Source of the DNA: Saprospiraceae bacterium | Lineage (GTDB): Bacteria; Bacteroidota; Bacteroidia; Chitinophagales; Saprospiraceae | NCBI GenBank assembly: GCA_020630455.1 | Contig: JAHDBK010000056.1 | Location: 1 to 12,251, forward strand | Length of the DNA: 12,251 nucleotides | Direction of reading: 5' to 3' | Part shown: one piece after another, positions 6,671 through 12,251 of the stretch | How the letters are laid out: the number at the start of each line of letters is the position of its first letter | Numbering within the stretch: position 1 is the first letter of the stretch | Notes under the pieces: model-generated | Seen by the model: the letters and a program-made list of their open reading frames with translations, nothing else | Told to the model about the DNA's origin: nothing | Databases searched by the model: none | Position numbers and translations under genes: made by a program

Positions 6671-7597
6671 TTAGTCATTTTCTTTTGACTCAATCTCATT
6701 CTTTTCTTCATGTATTAATTCAAAATTATTACCATTGAATTTAAAAATACATTTACATTCTAAAGTATTATATTCTTGTTCATCTATTTCTGAAATATTA
6801 TCTTCATCATTACAATTGCAAAATGGGGTTAAATCGTCACTGATGTATTCCACATAGATTGTCTTTGTTGTAGAATCGTAAGCTAATCCTTTTTCATAAT
6901 CTCGAATATTGATAGCATATTCAAAATCACTTTTAAAAATGCCATCTTCAAATTTAGTGAGCAAAACATGTGTTTCAAAACAATAAGAGCATCCTCTAAC
7001 ATGACCTATTAATAAATATTTTACTCCTTCAGTAGTTTTAAGTGTATAAATTTCATCAAAACCATCACTATGGAATATAGAAAAATTGTTTGAATTGTTT
7101 TCTATATGTTGCTCATGTTTTTCATAAGGGGTTTCAGTATAGTACATCCAAGAAATCCGACTTCTATAACTGCCTCCTGTTTTTTCATCTAATGAAAAAT
7201 TGTATAGCTTATTATCTTCAGATTTTACAATAAAAAGTTCACCAGAATTATCCAATAGCTGTGTAATGTCTTTTTTACTAAATTTTTTATGTTCAATAAT
7301 TTTATCCAAATTATCTAAAATTTTGTATTGGTAAAATTGGATTAAATACTGTGTATCTATTGCTTTTGTATCTAATACTAATTGATCATCATCTTTATAA
7401 TCTTTTAAAAAATCTTTTTTTTCTTGCGTAGACAAGCCAAGGCTATTTAAATCGTACTCTATTTCAAAAGGATTGAGTTGGCTGTAAATCATTAAATATC
7501 TATTAGTCTCTTTGATGAGTTTGTTAAAAGAGGGTTTTGCTTCTAATACTACATTGTTGATTAGGATAAAAAATAAAATAAGTTTTATTATTTTCAT
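6671..7597 (-). CDS. Unrecognised exported protein with CxxC/CxC/CxC motifs
   Basis: I do not recognise this 308-residue protein. It has an N-terminal hydrophobic signal or anchor (MKIIKLILFFILINNVVLEA). A helical lysine-rich region follows to about 125. A likely beta-rich C-terminal half then has strand blocks such as YLLIGHV and KTIYVEYIS. All six cysteines form three close pairs in that half: CSYC (203/206), CNC (260/262) and CKC (281/283). An acidic stretch DEDNISEIDEQEY lies between the last two. Paired cysteines in an exported protein suggest disulfides or metal binding. There is no lipobox, so it is not an obvious lipoprotein. It stands alone, with a heptamer repeat tract upstream and only a weak hairpin downstream. 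Base composition is like its neighbours. The gene looks intact from a clear ATG, but no function can be given. Confidence 0.75.
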   Translation of the reverse strand: MKIIKLILFFILINNVVLEAKPSFNKLIKETNRYLMIYSQLNPFEIEYDLNSLGLSTQEKKDFLKDYKDDDQLVLDTKAIDTQYLIQFYQYKILDNLDKIIEHKKFSKKDITQLLDNSGELFIVKSEDNKLYNFSLDEKTGGSYRSRISWMYYTETPYEKHEQHIENNSNNFSIFHSDGFDEIYTLKTTEGVKYLLIGHVRGCSYCFETHVLLTKFEDGIFKSDFEYAINIRDYEKGLAYDSTTKTIYVEYISDDLTPFCNCNDEDNISEIDEQEYNTLECKCIFKFNGNNFELIHEEKNEIESKEND

Positions 7598-7657
7598 ATA
7601 ATTAAATTTTAAGATTTTTGTTTTTTATAAATTATCAAGTCCTATCAAACCTAAATT

Positions 7658-7704
7658 ATACTCAATACTCAATACTCAATACTCAATACTCAATACTCAA
7701 TACT
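7658..7704. repeat. Heptamer tandem repeat (CTCAATA), 6.7 copies
   Basis: Forty-seven bases repeat CTCAATA without a single mismatch: six full copies from 7661 to 7702 plus partial flanks. The tract fills most of the space between the DUF3137 gene and the next gene. It provides the DUF3137 gene's stop codon (TGA on the minus strand, 7697-7699). On the minus strand the unit is TATTGAG, which contains TGA. Because 7 is not a multiple of 3, successive units place a stop in every frame. Confidence 0.97.
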
Positions 7705-8605
7705 TTAAAATTAGTGGTATTTCAAGTTTGAAAAGGATTTGTAGGTCATAATAGAAATCTTTAACGAGTTTGTAGCTTACATTAGATTGAAATAAATAGG
7801 GTTCTAAAATGTCTTTGTGTTCGGTGGCGGCTACATACATTTTTCCATCGAGAAATGATATGTAAATTTCTTTTCCTGATTTTTTACGATAATCGACTAG
7901 CATTTTTTGAACATCGGGTCTTAATAATTGATTAATATAAGAATTATTATTAGCATAGACCATGAATACTTCTTCAAAATCGGGATTTGATAAAAATTGA
8001 GGTTCTGCTCCTTCTAAGGTAAATTGTTTGATAGATCGACTGAGGTATTGTTGAAATTCCTCAGGTAAAATATAAGCAACTCCATTATAATTATGATGAA
8101 AATCAGCAATCAACATAACACCTCTAAATACATAATTCAAACGACTTCTGACCTTAGAAAATTCTCGAATATAAAGTTCAGACATTTCAAAGTTGATTTC
8201 ACCGATTTTTCCTTTGATAAAATCCTCTCCTTTGAAATAGGGCGCATCTGTAACAAATATTTTACTACTTAAAAATTGTTTTTTAGAAATGTGTCCTTTT
8301 GCATCATATTCAAAATCTCCTTCAGATATAAATTCTAATATTAAATTGACAATATTGGGTTTAAATGTAGATATAAATCTTTGAATTTGATATATTAAAA
8401 ATGCGATGTAAAGAGATATCGGAATAGCCATAAAGAGGGTTACTAAAAAGATATTAACATAAAATTCTAATATTAATATTCCTGTTAATAAGAAAATAGA
8501 AAAAAACAACCAATACAATAGCCTTTTGCGTTTTTTTTCTAATCGCAACAATTCAGGATGTATTGTATGGTTATAATAAATTCTAAATTCGTCTAGACGG
8601 TTCAT
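7697..8605 (-). CDS. DUF3137 membrane protein
   Basis: This 302-residue protein matches the DUF3137 pattern. The N-terminus FRIYYNHTIHPELLRLEKKRKR (7-28) is a charged helix. Two adjacent membrane segments follow (about 30-49 and 51-73), then a soluble cytoplasmic part of about 225 residues. That part includes SELYIREFSKVRSRLNYVFRGVMLIADFH (about 142-170), the conserved stretch in which the family's substrate or partner surface is thought to lie. The function of the family is not known. The last residue and stop codon are made by the CTCAATA repeat, so the original 3' end may have been replaced or trimmed by the repeat. It lies 44 nt after the YgjP-like gene on the same strand, with no terminator between, so the two are probably co-transcribed. 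Confidence 0.82.
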   Translation of the reverse strand: MNRLDEFRIYYNHTIHPELLRLEKKRKRLLYWLFFSIFLLTGILILEFYVNIFLVTLFMAIPISLYIAFLIYQIQRFISTFKPNIVNLILEFISEGDFEYDAKGHISKKQFLSSKIFVTDAPYFKGEDFIKGKIGEINFEMSELYIREFSKVRSRLNYVFRGVMLIADFHHNYNGVAYILPEEFQQYLSRSIKQFTLEGAEPQFLSNPDFEEVFMVYANNNSYINQLLRPDVQKMLVDYRKKSGKEIYISFLDGKMYVAATEHKDILEPYLFQSNVSYKLVKDFYYDLQILFKLEIPLILKY

Positions 8606-8649
8606 CTCATTTTATTCTAAGGTAAAAATAAGATAATTTTGGATATTCT

Positions 8650-9396
8650 TTAAAAATCAAACTCTTTTCCATGTTTTTTTAACCATCTTTCTTTTTCTTT
8701 ATAATTGGGCATTGCTTGGGCGACCCATGTCCAAAACCTAGGAGAATGATTCATCTCTTTTCTATGGGCTAATTCGTGTATGATGACATAATCCATTATC
8801 TCTTGAGGTAGTAATAATAATCTAGTAGAAAGATTGATATTTCCTTTTGAAGAACAAGAACCCCACCTTGAAGTAGTATATTTTAATTTAACGGCATCAA
8901 CGGGTACTTTAAAAAACTCTTGATTAATATTGTGTAATCTTTCAGTAATATAGTTGATTTGATTACTTGCAATGACTCTAGAAATAAGACTTTTTATGGC
9001 TTTATTATAATTTTTATCTTCTTGATTGATTCTTAAAAATATTATAAGTTGATCATCTTTTTTTATAATTTTTGCAGAATGGGATTGATTAGTAGTTTTT
9101 TCTATTTTTAATAGATAATCTTTTAGTGTTGTATGAATAATATCTCCGTTTTGGTAGTCTTTTGTAATATATAAGTCTTTAACTGTTTGAATGTTTTTTA
9201 GCAAATAGTCCTTACACCATTGCCAATATTCTTTTTTTTGAGAGCTACTCAATCCTAAAGGCATTCTAAAGTTGACTGCTTTTTTTCCTAATGAAACCCT
9301 TACATTTTTTCTAAATTCATAATGAACATTTACTGGAATATACATTCCATTCAATTCTAGTTGTATTTGTTCTTTATGTTCAAATAATTTTTTCAT
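8650..9396 (-). CDS. YgjP-type zinc metallopeptidase (DUF45)
   Basis: This 248-residue protein belongs to the YgjP/DUF45 family of predicted zinc-dependent proteases related to M48 and SprT enzymes. The C-terminal catalytic region carries TTSRWGSCSSKGNINLSTRL (174-193), the family signature. It is followed by VIIHELAHRKEMNHSPRFW, with His207, Glu208 and His211 (HExxH) and His217 as the third likely metal ligand. There is no signal peptide or membrane segment, so it should be cytoplasmic. The N-terminal 120 residues form the usual beta-rich lead domain. The ATG sits just after the rpsO terminator, with only 13 nt between the stem and the codon, so the promoter must overlap the hairpin region or the leader must be very short. 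Its natural substrate is unknown. Confidence 0.9.
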   Translation of the reverse strand: MKKLFEHKEQIQLELNGMYIPVNVHYEFRKNVRVSLGKKAVNFRMPLGLSSSQKKEYWQWCKDYLLKNIQTVKDLYITKDYQNGDIIHTTLKDYLLKIEKTTNQSHSAKIIKKDDQLIIFLRINQEDKNYNKAIKSLISRVIASNQINYITERLHNINQEFFKVPVDAVKLKYTTSRWGSCSSKGNINLSTRLLLLPQEIMDYVIIHELAHRKEMNHSPRFWTWVAQAMPNYKEKERWLKKHGKEFDF

Positions 9397-9409
9397 TGAG
9401 TAAATATAA

Positions 9410-9445
9410 AAAAACAGCTTTAAAGATTTCTTTAAAGCTGTTTTT
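9410..9445 (-). terminator. rpsO terminator
   Basis: AAAAACAGCTTTAAAG (9410-9425) pairs perfectly with CTTTAAAGCTGTTTTT (9430-9445) around a 4-nt loop, giving a 16-bp stem. It starts 24 nt after the rpsO stop on the minus strand and ends in seven T residues, a classic intrinsic terminator. It is symmetric enough to act in both directions. Confidence 0.9.
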
Positions 9446-9468
9446 AATTTGATGAAGTTAGAATATAT

Positions 9469-9744
9469 TTATTTTCTAATTCCTAACTTAGCAATTAATG
9501 CTCTGTAACCATTTAGGTCTTTTTTAGCTAGGTATTTTAATAAACTTCTACGTTTTCCTACCATTTTTAATAATGATCTTCTACAAGAGTGATCCTTTTT
9601 ATTGGTTTTTAAATGCTCAGATAATTGAGCGATTTTAAAGGTAAATAAAGCGATTTGTCCTTCAGTAGAACCAGTGTTTGTTGCAGAACCTCCGTATTCT
9701 TTGAAGATTTCTTGCATTTTTTCTTTTGTTAAATAATTAGGCAT
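9469..9744 (-). CDS. rpsO: Ribosomal protein S15
   Basis: S15 binds 16S rRNA early in 30S assembly and forms an intersubunit bridge. The 91-residue sequence is the usual length. Family blocks are clear: TGSTEGQIALFTFKIAQLSEHL (about 23-44), KDHSCRRSLLKMVGKRRSLLKYL (about 48-70) and the C-terminal YRALIAKLGIRK. The open frame continues 30 codons upstream to 9834. However, that stretch overlaps the gene's own promoter (9805-9835) and is not S15-like, so ATG 9744 (MPNYLTKEKMQ) is the start. The leader of about 55 nt begins GC-rich and could hold an S15 autoregulatory fold, since this gene is feedback-controlled in several phyla by unrelated structures. The gene forms a single unit between two strong terminators. 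The usual partner pnp is not next to it. Confidence 0.97.
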   Translation of the reverse strand: MPNYLTKEKMQEIFKEYGGSATNTGSTEGQIALFTFKIAQLSEHLKTNKKDHSCRRSLLKMVGKRRSLLKYLAKKDLNGYRALIAKLGIRK

Positions 9745-9804
9745 TTTTTTAATTTTTAAAGTTAACCGAAAAAGATTATTGCAATGCGTTTTCAGCAGCG
9801 GGCA

Positions 9805-9835
9805 CAAAGGTAATTCATTTTTTATAAAAAACAAA
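9805..9835 (-). promoter_or_regulatory. rpsO promoter
   Basis: On the minus strand TTTG (plus 9832-9835), 19 nt, then TACCTTTG (plus 9805-9812) matches the Bacteroidota promoter consensus in both elements. The -33 TTTG includes the last bases of the upstream terminator stem. Transcription should begin near 9800, giving a leader of roughly 55 nt. Confidence 0.85.
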
Positions 9836-9867
9836 GCGGTAATCTATTTTAATTAGATTACCGCTTT
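9833..9867 (-). terminator. Terminator of the PUR-like gene
   Basis: AAAGCGGTAATCTA (9833-9846) pairs with TAGATTACCGCTTT (9854-9867), a perfect 14-bp stem with a 7-nt loop. It lies 20 nt past the stop of the PUR-like gene and is followed on the minus strand by GTTTTTT. Confidence 0.88.
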
Positions 9868-9886
9868 TATAATTAATTAGAATCAG

Positions 9887-10228
9887 TTACCAAGTCATAT
9901 CATCTTCTGAAGCATCTTTCTCTAATAAAGAACGTTCGTATTCTTCTTGTCTTCTTGTATATTCATCATAATCATAATCAGGCATCAACTCTGTTTTGAT
10001 ATGATTTAATGTACTATCTAATGTTTTTGCGAAGCGATTAAAATCTTCTTTATAAATGAAAATTTTATGTCTTTCATAACGATCACTATTGAATTTCTTA
10101 GTACTTTCTGTAATCGTTAGATAATAATCTTCACCTTTCGTTTTGCGAACATCAAAAAAATATGTTCTTCTTTTTCCCGCCTTTACCTTATCAGAATAAA
10201 CGGTCTCTTGTCTTCTTTCAAAATCCAC
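9887..10228 (-). CDS. PUR-like DNA/RNA-binding protein (DUF3276)
   Basis: This 113-residue protein matches the DUF3276/PUR-alpha-like family, small single-stranded nucleic-acid-binding proteins found through Bacteroidota and related to Borrelia BpuR. The conserved core is VYSDKVKAGKRRTYFFDV (10-27), KGEDYYLTITESTKKF (31-46) and HKIFIYKEDFNRFAKTL (54-70). A charged tail rich in Asp, Glu and Tyr ends DMTW. It is cytoplasmic and probably binds RNA or DNA widely; a specific target cannot be inferred. The only plausible start is GTG at 10226-10228, because an in-frame stop TAA lies two codons upstream and no ATG occurs before the core. A TAGATTTG element lies about 50 nt upstream and a strong terminator follows. 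Confidence 0.88.
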   Translation of the reverse strand: MDFERRQETVYSDKVKAGKRRTYFFDVRKTKGEDYYLTITESTKKFNSDRYERHKIFIYKEDFNRFAKTLDSTLNHIKTELMPDYDYDEYTRRQEEYERSLLEKDASEDDMTW

Positions 10229-10278
10229 GGTTTATCAATTTTGTTTAGAAATATTATAATTTGTGCTTAATTGCGTAA

Positions 10279-10286
10279 CAAATCTA
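10279..10286 (-). promoter_or_regulatory. -7 element of the PUR-like gene
   Basis: TAGATTTG on the minus strand fits TAnnTTTG. The expected -33 region is only T-rich with no TTTG, so this is half a consensus promoter. The leader would be about 45 nt. The rest of 10287-10439 is AT-rich and holds only a near-palindrome (ATTGTTTA-T-TAAACAAT, 10412-10428). Confidence 0.55.
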
Positions 10287-10439
10287 TAATAAATTTTTAT
10301 TGAAAAAAAATTAATTATATTATTTTTTAATAATGTAAATATAGTTGAATGTGGAAGTTATTATTTTAGTAATATTAATTAATAAAGAAAAATTGTTATT
10401 AAATAGCTATTATTGTTTATTAAACAATTCAAATTCAAT

Positions 10440-11411
10440 TTAATAAACTCTTCCTGCTTTTTCTCTTTCTAGGCGTTTTTTATAGGCCTCTTTATTCTCT
10501 TTTCTATCATATCTTACATTTTCCCAGTTAAAAGGTACTAACATTTGAGCCCAAAAATTACTTGGAAAATCAGTTCCAGGAGGCAAGCCAATGTGGTCGT
10601 GTTCAATACCTACTTGTTTAGGTAAAAAGCGAGTGCCTAATAAAATATCCCATAAGACAACATTATTACCATAATTACTATTAGATTCTGGGATGACAAT
10701 TGAATGGTGCCAGCGGTGAAGGTCAGGAGTAGCTAATATCCAATTGAAAATTCCACATCTCATTTTGATATTACAATGTTGTAATTGACCATTTACGGAT
10801 ACAAAAATACTGAACATTAATAAGGCTTCGGCATTAATACCTAAGGTCCATAAAATCATCATTTGCATTCCAAAAGTAAAAAATATTTGTACAGGGTGAG
10901 CCCTGTTTGATGCAATAATATATAGTTCTTCTGGGCTGTGATGAACGGCATGGTATGGCCATATTTTAGGAATTTCATGTAGTGCTCTATGTAAGATATA
11001 ATAACCCATGTCTCCTAAATGAATAGCCAGTATCATTTGAAAAAATAAATTCCAATGATGAGGCCACAAATCAAAGCCTACTTTAGCGGCAACGAATATA
11101 CTTAAACCTAAGAATAGTGCTTCTAAGAGTGCCTTGAAAAGCATTGGGGGTACCATTGAGGTAATCAAAAGATGTGTGAAGTCAGTCTTTAGTACTTTCC
11201 AAGAAGGCTTCCATTGTTGGTGTTCAGGATATACATATTCTAAAAAAGCTATTAATAACATAGTACCAAAAGAAATAGCACTGATGATGATTAATTCATT
11301 AAGTCCAATGCTTATTAAATACCAAGCTAATAATATAGGAACAAATAAAACCAAAGGATACAAACTATAGGTCAAAATGGTATCTGCAATACTTTTTCCT
11401 TTTGTACTCAT
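10440..11411 (-). CDS. Sterol desaturase / fatty acid hydroxylase family protein
   Basis: This 323-residue integral membrane protein belongs to the di-iron fatty acid hydroxylase superfamily, which uses O2 to hydroxylate or desaturate lipids. The histidine clusters are complete: HRALH (141-145), HAVHH (154-158) and HRWHH (232-236), with extra His131 and His212 in helices nearby. Hydrophobic segments lie at about 15-35, 38-58, 80-110, 121-140 and 175-205. The histidine boxes face the cytoplasm in known members. The C-terminal 30 residues are highly charged (KENKEAYKKRLEREK). Bacterial members act on varied substrates, such as carotenoids, sterols, hydroxy fatty acids or alkyl glycerol ethers, and the substrate here cannot be decided. 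It has its own TAATTTTG promoter element about 25 nt upstream and sits in a 72-nt gap after the exonuclease gene. Confidence 0.9.
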   Translation of the reverse strand: MSTKGKSIADTILTYSLYPLVLFVPILLAWYLISIGLNELIIISAISFGTMLLIAFLEYVYPEHQQWKPSWKVLKTDFTHLLITSMVPPMLFKALLEALFLGLSIFVAAKVGFDLWPHHWNLFFQMILAIHLGDMGYYILHRALHEIPKIWPYHAVHHSPEELYIIASNRAHPVQIFFTFGMQMMILWTLGINAEALLMFSIFVSVNGQLQHCNIKMRCGIFNWILATPDLHRWHHSIVIPESNSNYGNNVVLWDILLGTRFLPKQVGIEHDHIGLPPGTDFPSNFWAQMLVPFNWENVRYDRKENKEAYKKRLEREKAGRVY

Positions 11412-11435
11412 TTTTTAATGCTTTTAATTGAACGG

Positions 11436-11443
11436 CAAAATTA
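11436..11443 (-). promoter_or_regulatory. -7 element of the hydroxylase-family gene
   Basis: TAATTTTG on the minus strand fits TAnnTTTG and would start a leader of about 20 nt before ATG 11411. The -33 region is T-rich but has no exact TTTG at 19-20 nt. Confidence 0.55.
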
Positions 11444-11483
11444 AGATATTAAAATGAGCTTTGAAAAAAAGAAAGGTTAATTT

Positions 11484-12029
11484 TTAGTATTTCCAACTAT
11501 CAATATATTCTACAAATATTTTAGCTAGATTATAAGCGTCATCTATTCCTCTATGATGAGTTCCCTCAAATTCAAACCCATTTTTTTGTACAGCTCTTTT
11601 TAAACCGATGGCTTTTTTTAATCCATTGATTTCCTTGTATTGTGCTTTTAGATTAATGTGTTGTTCTGCCCACTCTCCATCCAAATCGTGTAAAGTACAA
11701 TCTTGAATTAACATTTTACGGTCATAAGCTCCCCAAGAGCAGAGCAAATAATTTTCATTATCTAAAAAACCAATCCATTCTTGAAATTCTTCTATTACTT
11801 CTTGAAAAGGGGAGGCCTTATCAATTTGTTTTTGGGTAATACTCGTTAGCTCTGTACAAAAAGCAGATAAATTAGGGTTAAGTATGGGTTTTATAAATCT
11901 ATTAAATTCACCCGTTACTTCACCAAACCTATCTAAACGGATGGCACCAATTTCTATTATTTCGTTGACCTTGCCCATTGGATTGCCATTCCAACAAGTA
12001 GCTTCTAAGTCAAAAATTATAAAGTTCAT
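11484..12029 (-). CDS. DEDDh 3'-5' exonuclease, ERI1/KapD-like
   Basis: This 181-residue protein is a single DEDDh exonuclease domain that removes nucleotides from 3' ends of RNA or DNA with two metal ions. The catalytic set is complete: Asp7 and Glu9 in FDLEATCW, Asp103 in WGAYDRKML, His159 and Asp164 in HHRGIDDAYNLAKIF. The FDLEATCW opening, NEIIEIGAIRLD, and LSAFCTELTSITQKQI put it closest to the ERI1/KapD branch rather than the DnaQ proofreading subunit or RNase T. No other domain is fused. The ATG start lies at the very beginning of the conserved core. The start codon directly abuts a heptamer repeat tract (12029-12077), which therefore makes up the whole proximal leader. No consensus promoter was found between the repeats. 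The natural substrate is unknown. Confidence 0.9.
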   Translation of the reverse strand: MNFIIFDLEATCWNGNPMGKVNEIIEIGAIRLDRFGEVTGEFNRFIKPILNPNLSAFCTELTSITQKQIDKASPFQEVIEEFQEWIGFLDNENYLLCSWGAYDRKMLIQDCTLHDLDGEWAEQHINLKAQYKEINGLKKAIGLKRAVQKNGFEFEGTHHRGIDDAYNLAKIFVEYIDSWKY

Positions 12030-12077
12030 ATCAGTTGTTGTTTATCAGTTATCAGTTAACAGGTATCAATTATCAAT
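12029..12077. repeat. Degenerate heptamer repeat (TATCAGT / TATCAAT)
   Basis: Seven successive 7-base units in strict phase: TATCAGT, TGTTGTT, TATCAGT, TATCAGT, TAACAGG, TATCAAT, TATCAAT. The first base overlaps the start codon of the exonuclease gene, so the tract forms the gene's immediate leader. The minus-strand unit ACTGATA contains a TGA. Confidence 0.85.
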
Positions 12078-12112
12078 TGATGTTTAAGGGTTAACTGTTT
12101 TTGTTTAATAAT

Positions 12113-12138
12113 AATAATAAAGATATCTCTTTATTATT
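12113..12138. repeat. AT-rich hairpin between repeat tracts
   Basis: AATAATAAAGA (12113-12123) and TCTTTATTATT (12128-12138) form a perfect 11-bp stem with a 4-nt loop. It separates the two heptamer tracts. It could end a minus-strand transcript entering from beyond the window, but no T run follows on that strand. Confidence 0.4.
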
Positions 12139-12144
12139 TCTTGT

Positions 12145-12193
12145 GTCTAACATCTAATGTCTAATGTCTAAAATCTAATGTCTATTATCTAAC
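12145..12193. repeat. Degenerate heptamer repeat (RTCTAAT)
   Basis: Seven units in strict 7-base phase: GTCTAAC, ATCTAAT, GTCTAAT, GTCTAAA, ATCTAAT, GTCTATT, ATCTAAC. Every unit keeps TCTA. Both strands contain stop triplets (TAA in the plus unit, TAG in the minus unit ATTAGAC). The remaining bases to 12251 are AT-rich and show nothing I can name. Confidence 0.88.
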
Positions 12194-12251
12194 AATAATT
12201 ACTTATTAGCAACAAGAACATAATAATTGAAGAAAAACTGTTCATCTTTTA

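Noticed and set aside
7658..7704. CRISPR array
   Set aside because: There are no spacers: the 7-bp unit repeats directly, and no cas genes are near.
9745..9834. 30-residue N-terminal extension of S15
   Set aside because: It overlaps both promoter elements of rpsO and has no S15 similarity; the conserved protein begins at ATG 9744.
10412..10428. ATTGTTTA-T-TAAACAAT near-palindrome as terminator or operator
   Set aside because: All arms are AT-rich with a one-base centre, it is 130 nt from the nearest promoter element, and such matches are expected by chance in this composition.
11134..11370. 78-codon plus-strand frame
   Set aside because: It is antisense to the N-terminal membrane segments of the hydroxylase-family gene and has no start signal or family features.
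11884..12087. 67-codon plus-strand frame ending in a repetitive tail
   Set aside because: It is antisense to the exonuclease, and its end is a translation of the heptamer repeat.

Overview
The window looks like chromosomal backbone of a Bacteroidota bacterium. Base composition is strongly AT-rich (about 30% GC, judged by eye). Three kinds of evidence agree: lineage-typical genes (a DUF3276/PUR-type nucleic-acid-binding protein, two DUF1573 proteins, a DUF3137 protein); promoters of the Bacteroidota form TTTG or TTG, then 19-20 nt, then TAnnTTTG; and almost no Shine-Dalgarno sequences before start codons. I cannot place it to genus. No transposase, integrase, phage gene, CRISPR array or tRNA was seen.

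Layout. Positions 65-838 (minus) encode an outer-membrane beta-barrel-like protein. A short DUF1573 gene (991-1347, plus) converges on a small SRP RNA gene (1367-1458, minus) that has its own promoter. Next is a plus-strand operon: a SixA-type phosphohistidine phosphatase (1690-2187), polyphosphate kinase Ppk1 (2202-4274) and a small SWIM zinc-finger protein (4286-4702), closed by a hairpin at 4676-4711. Everything after that is on the minus strand: a class I aminotransferase (4717-5925), a second DUF1573 protein (6025-6489), an unrecognised exported cysteine-motif protein (6671-7597), a DUF3137 membrane protein (7697-8605), a YgjP-type zinc metalloprotease (8650-9396), ribosomal protein S15 (9469-9744), the PUR-like protein (9887-10228), a sterol desaturase/fatty acid hydroxylase family membrane protein (10440-11411) and an ERI1-like DEDDh exonuclease (11484-12029).

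How the parts work together. The clearest functional unit is sixA-ppk-SWIM. An enzyme that works through a phosphohistidine intermediate (Ppk1) is co-transcribed with a predicted phosphohistidine phosphatase and a possible nucleic-acid-binding SWIM protein. Most minus-strand genes appear to be short units separated by strong hairpin terminators. In two places the terminator runs directly into the next gene's promoter elements (before rpsO and before the aminotransferase).

The least explained content is non-coding. Three intergenic tracts have an exact 7-bp period (CTCAATA at 7658-7704, TATCAGT-like at 12029-12077, RTCTAAT at 12145-12193). One supplies the stop codon of a gene and another abuts the start codon of the exonuclease gene. 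They resemble the heptameric short tandem repeats described in cyanobacteria and are the best candidate here for an under-described genomic element. I did not find convincing evidence of a new multi-gene defence or biosynthetic system.
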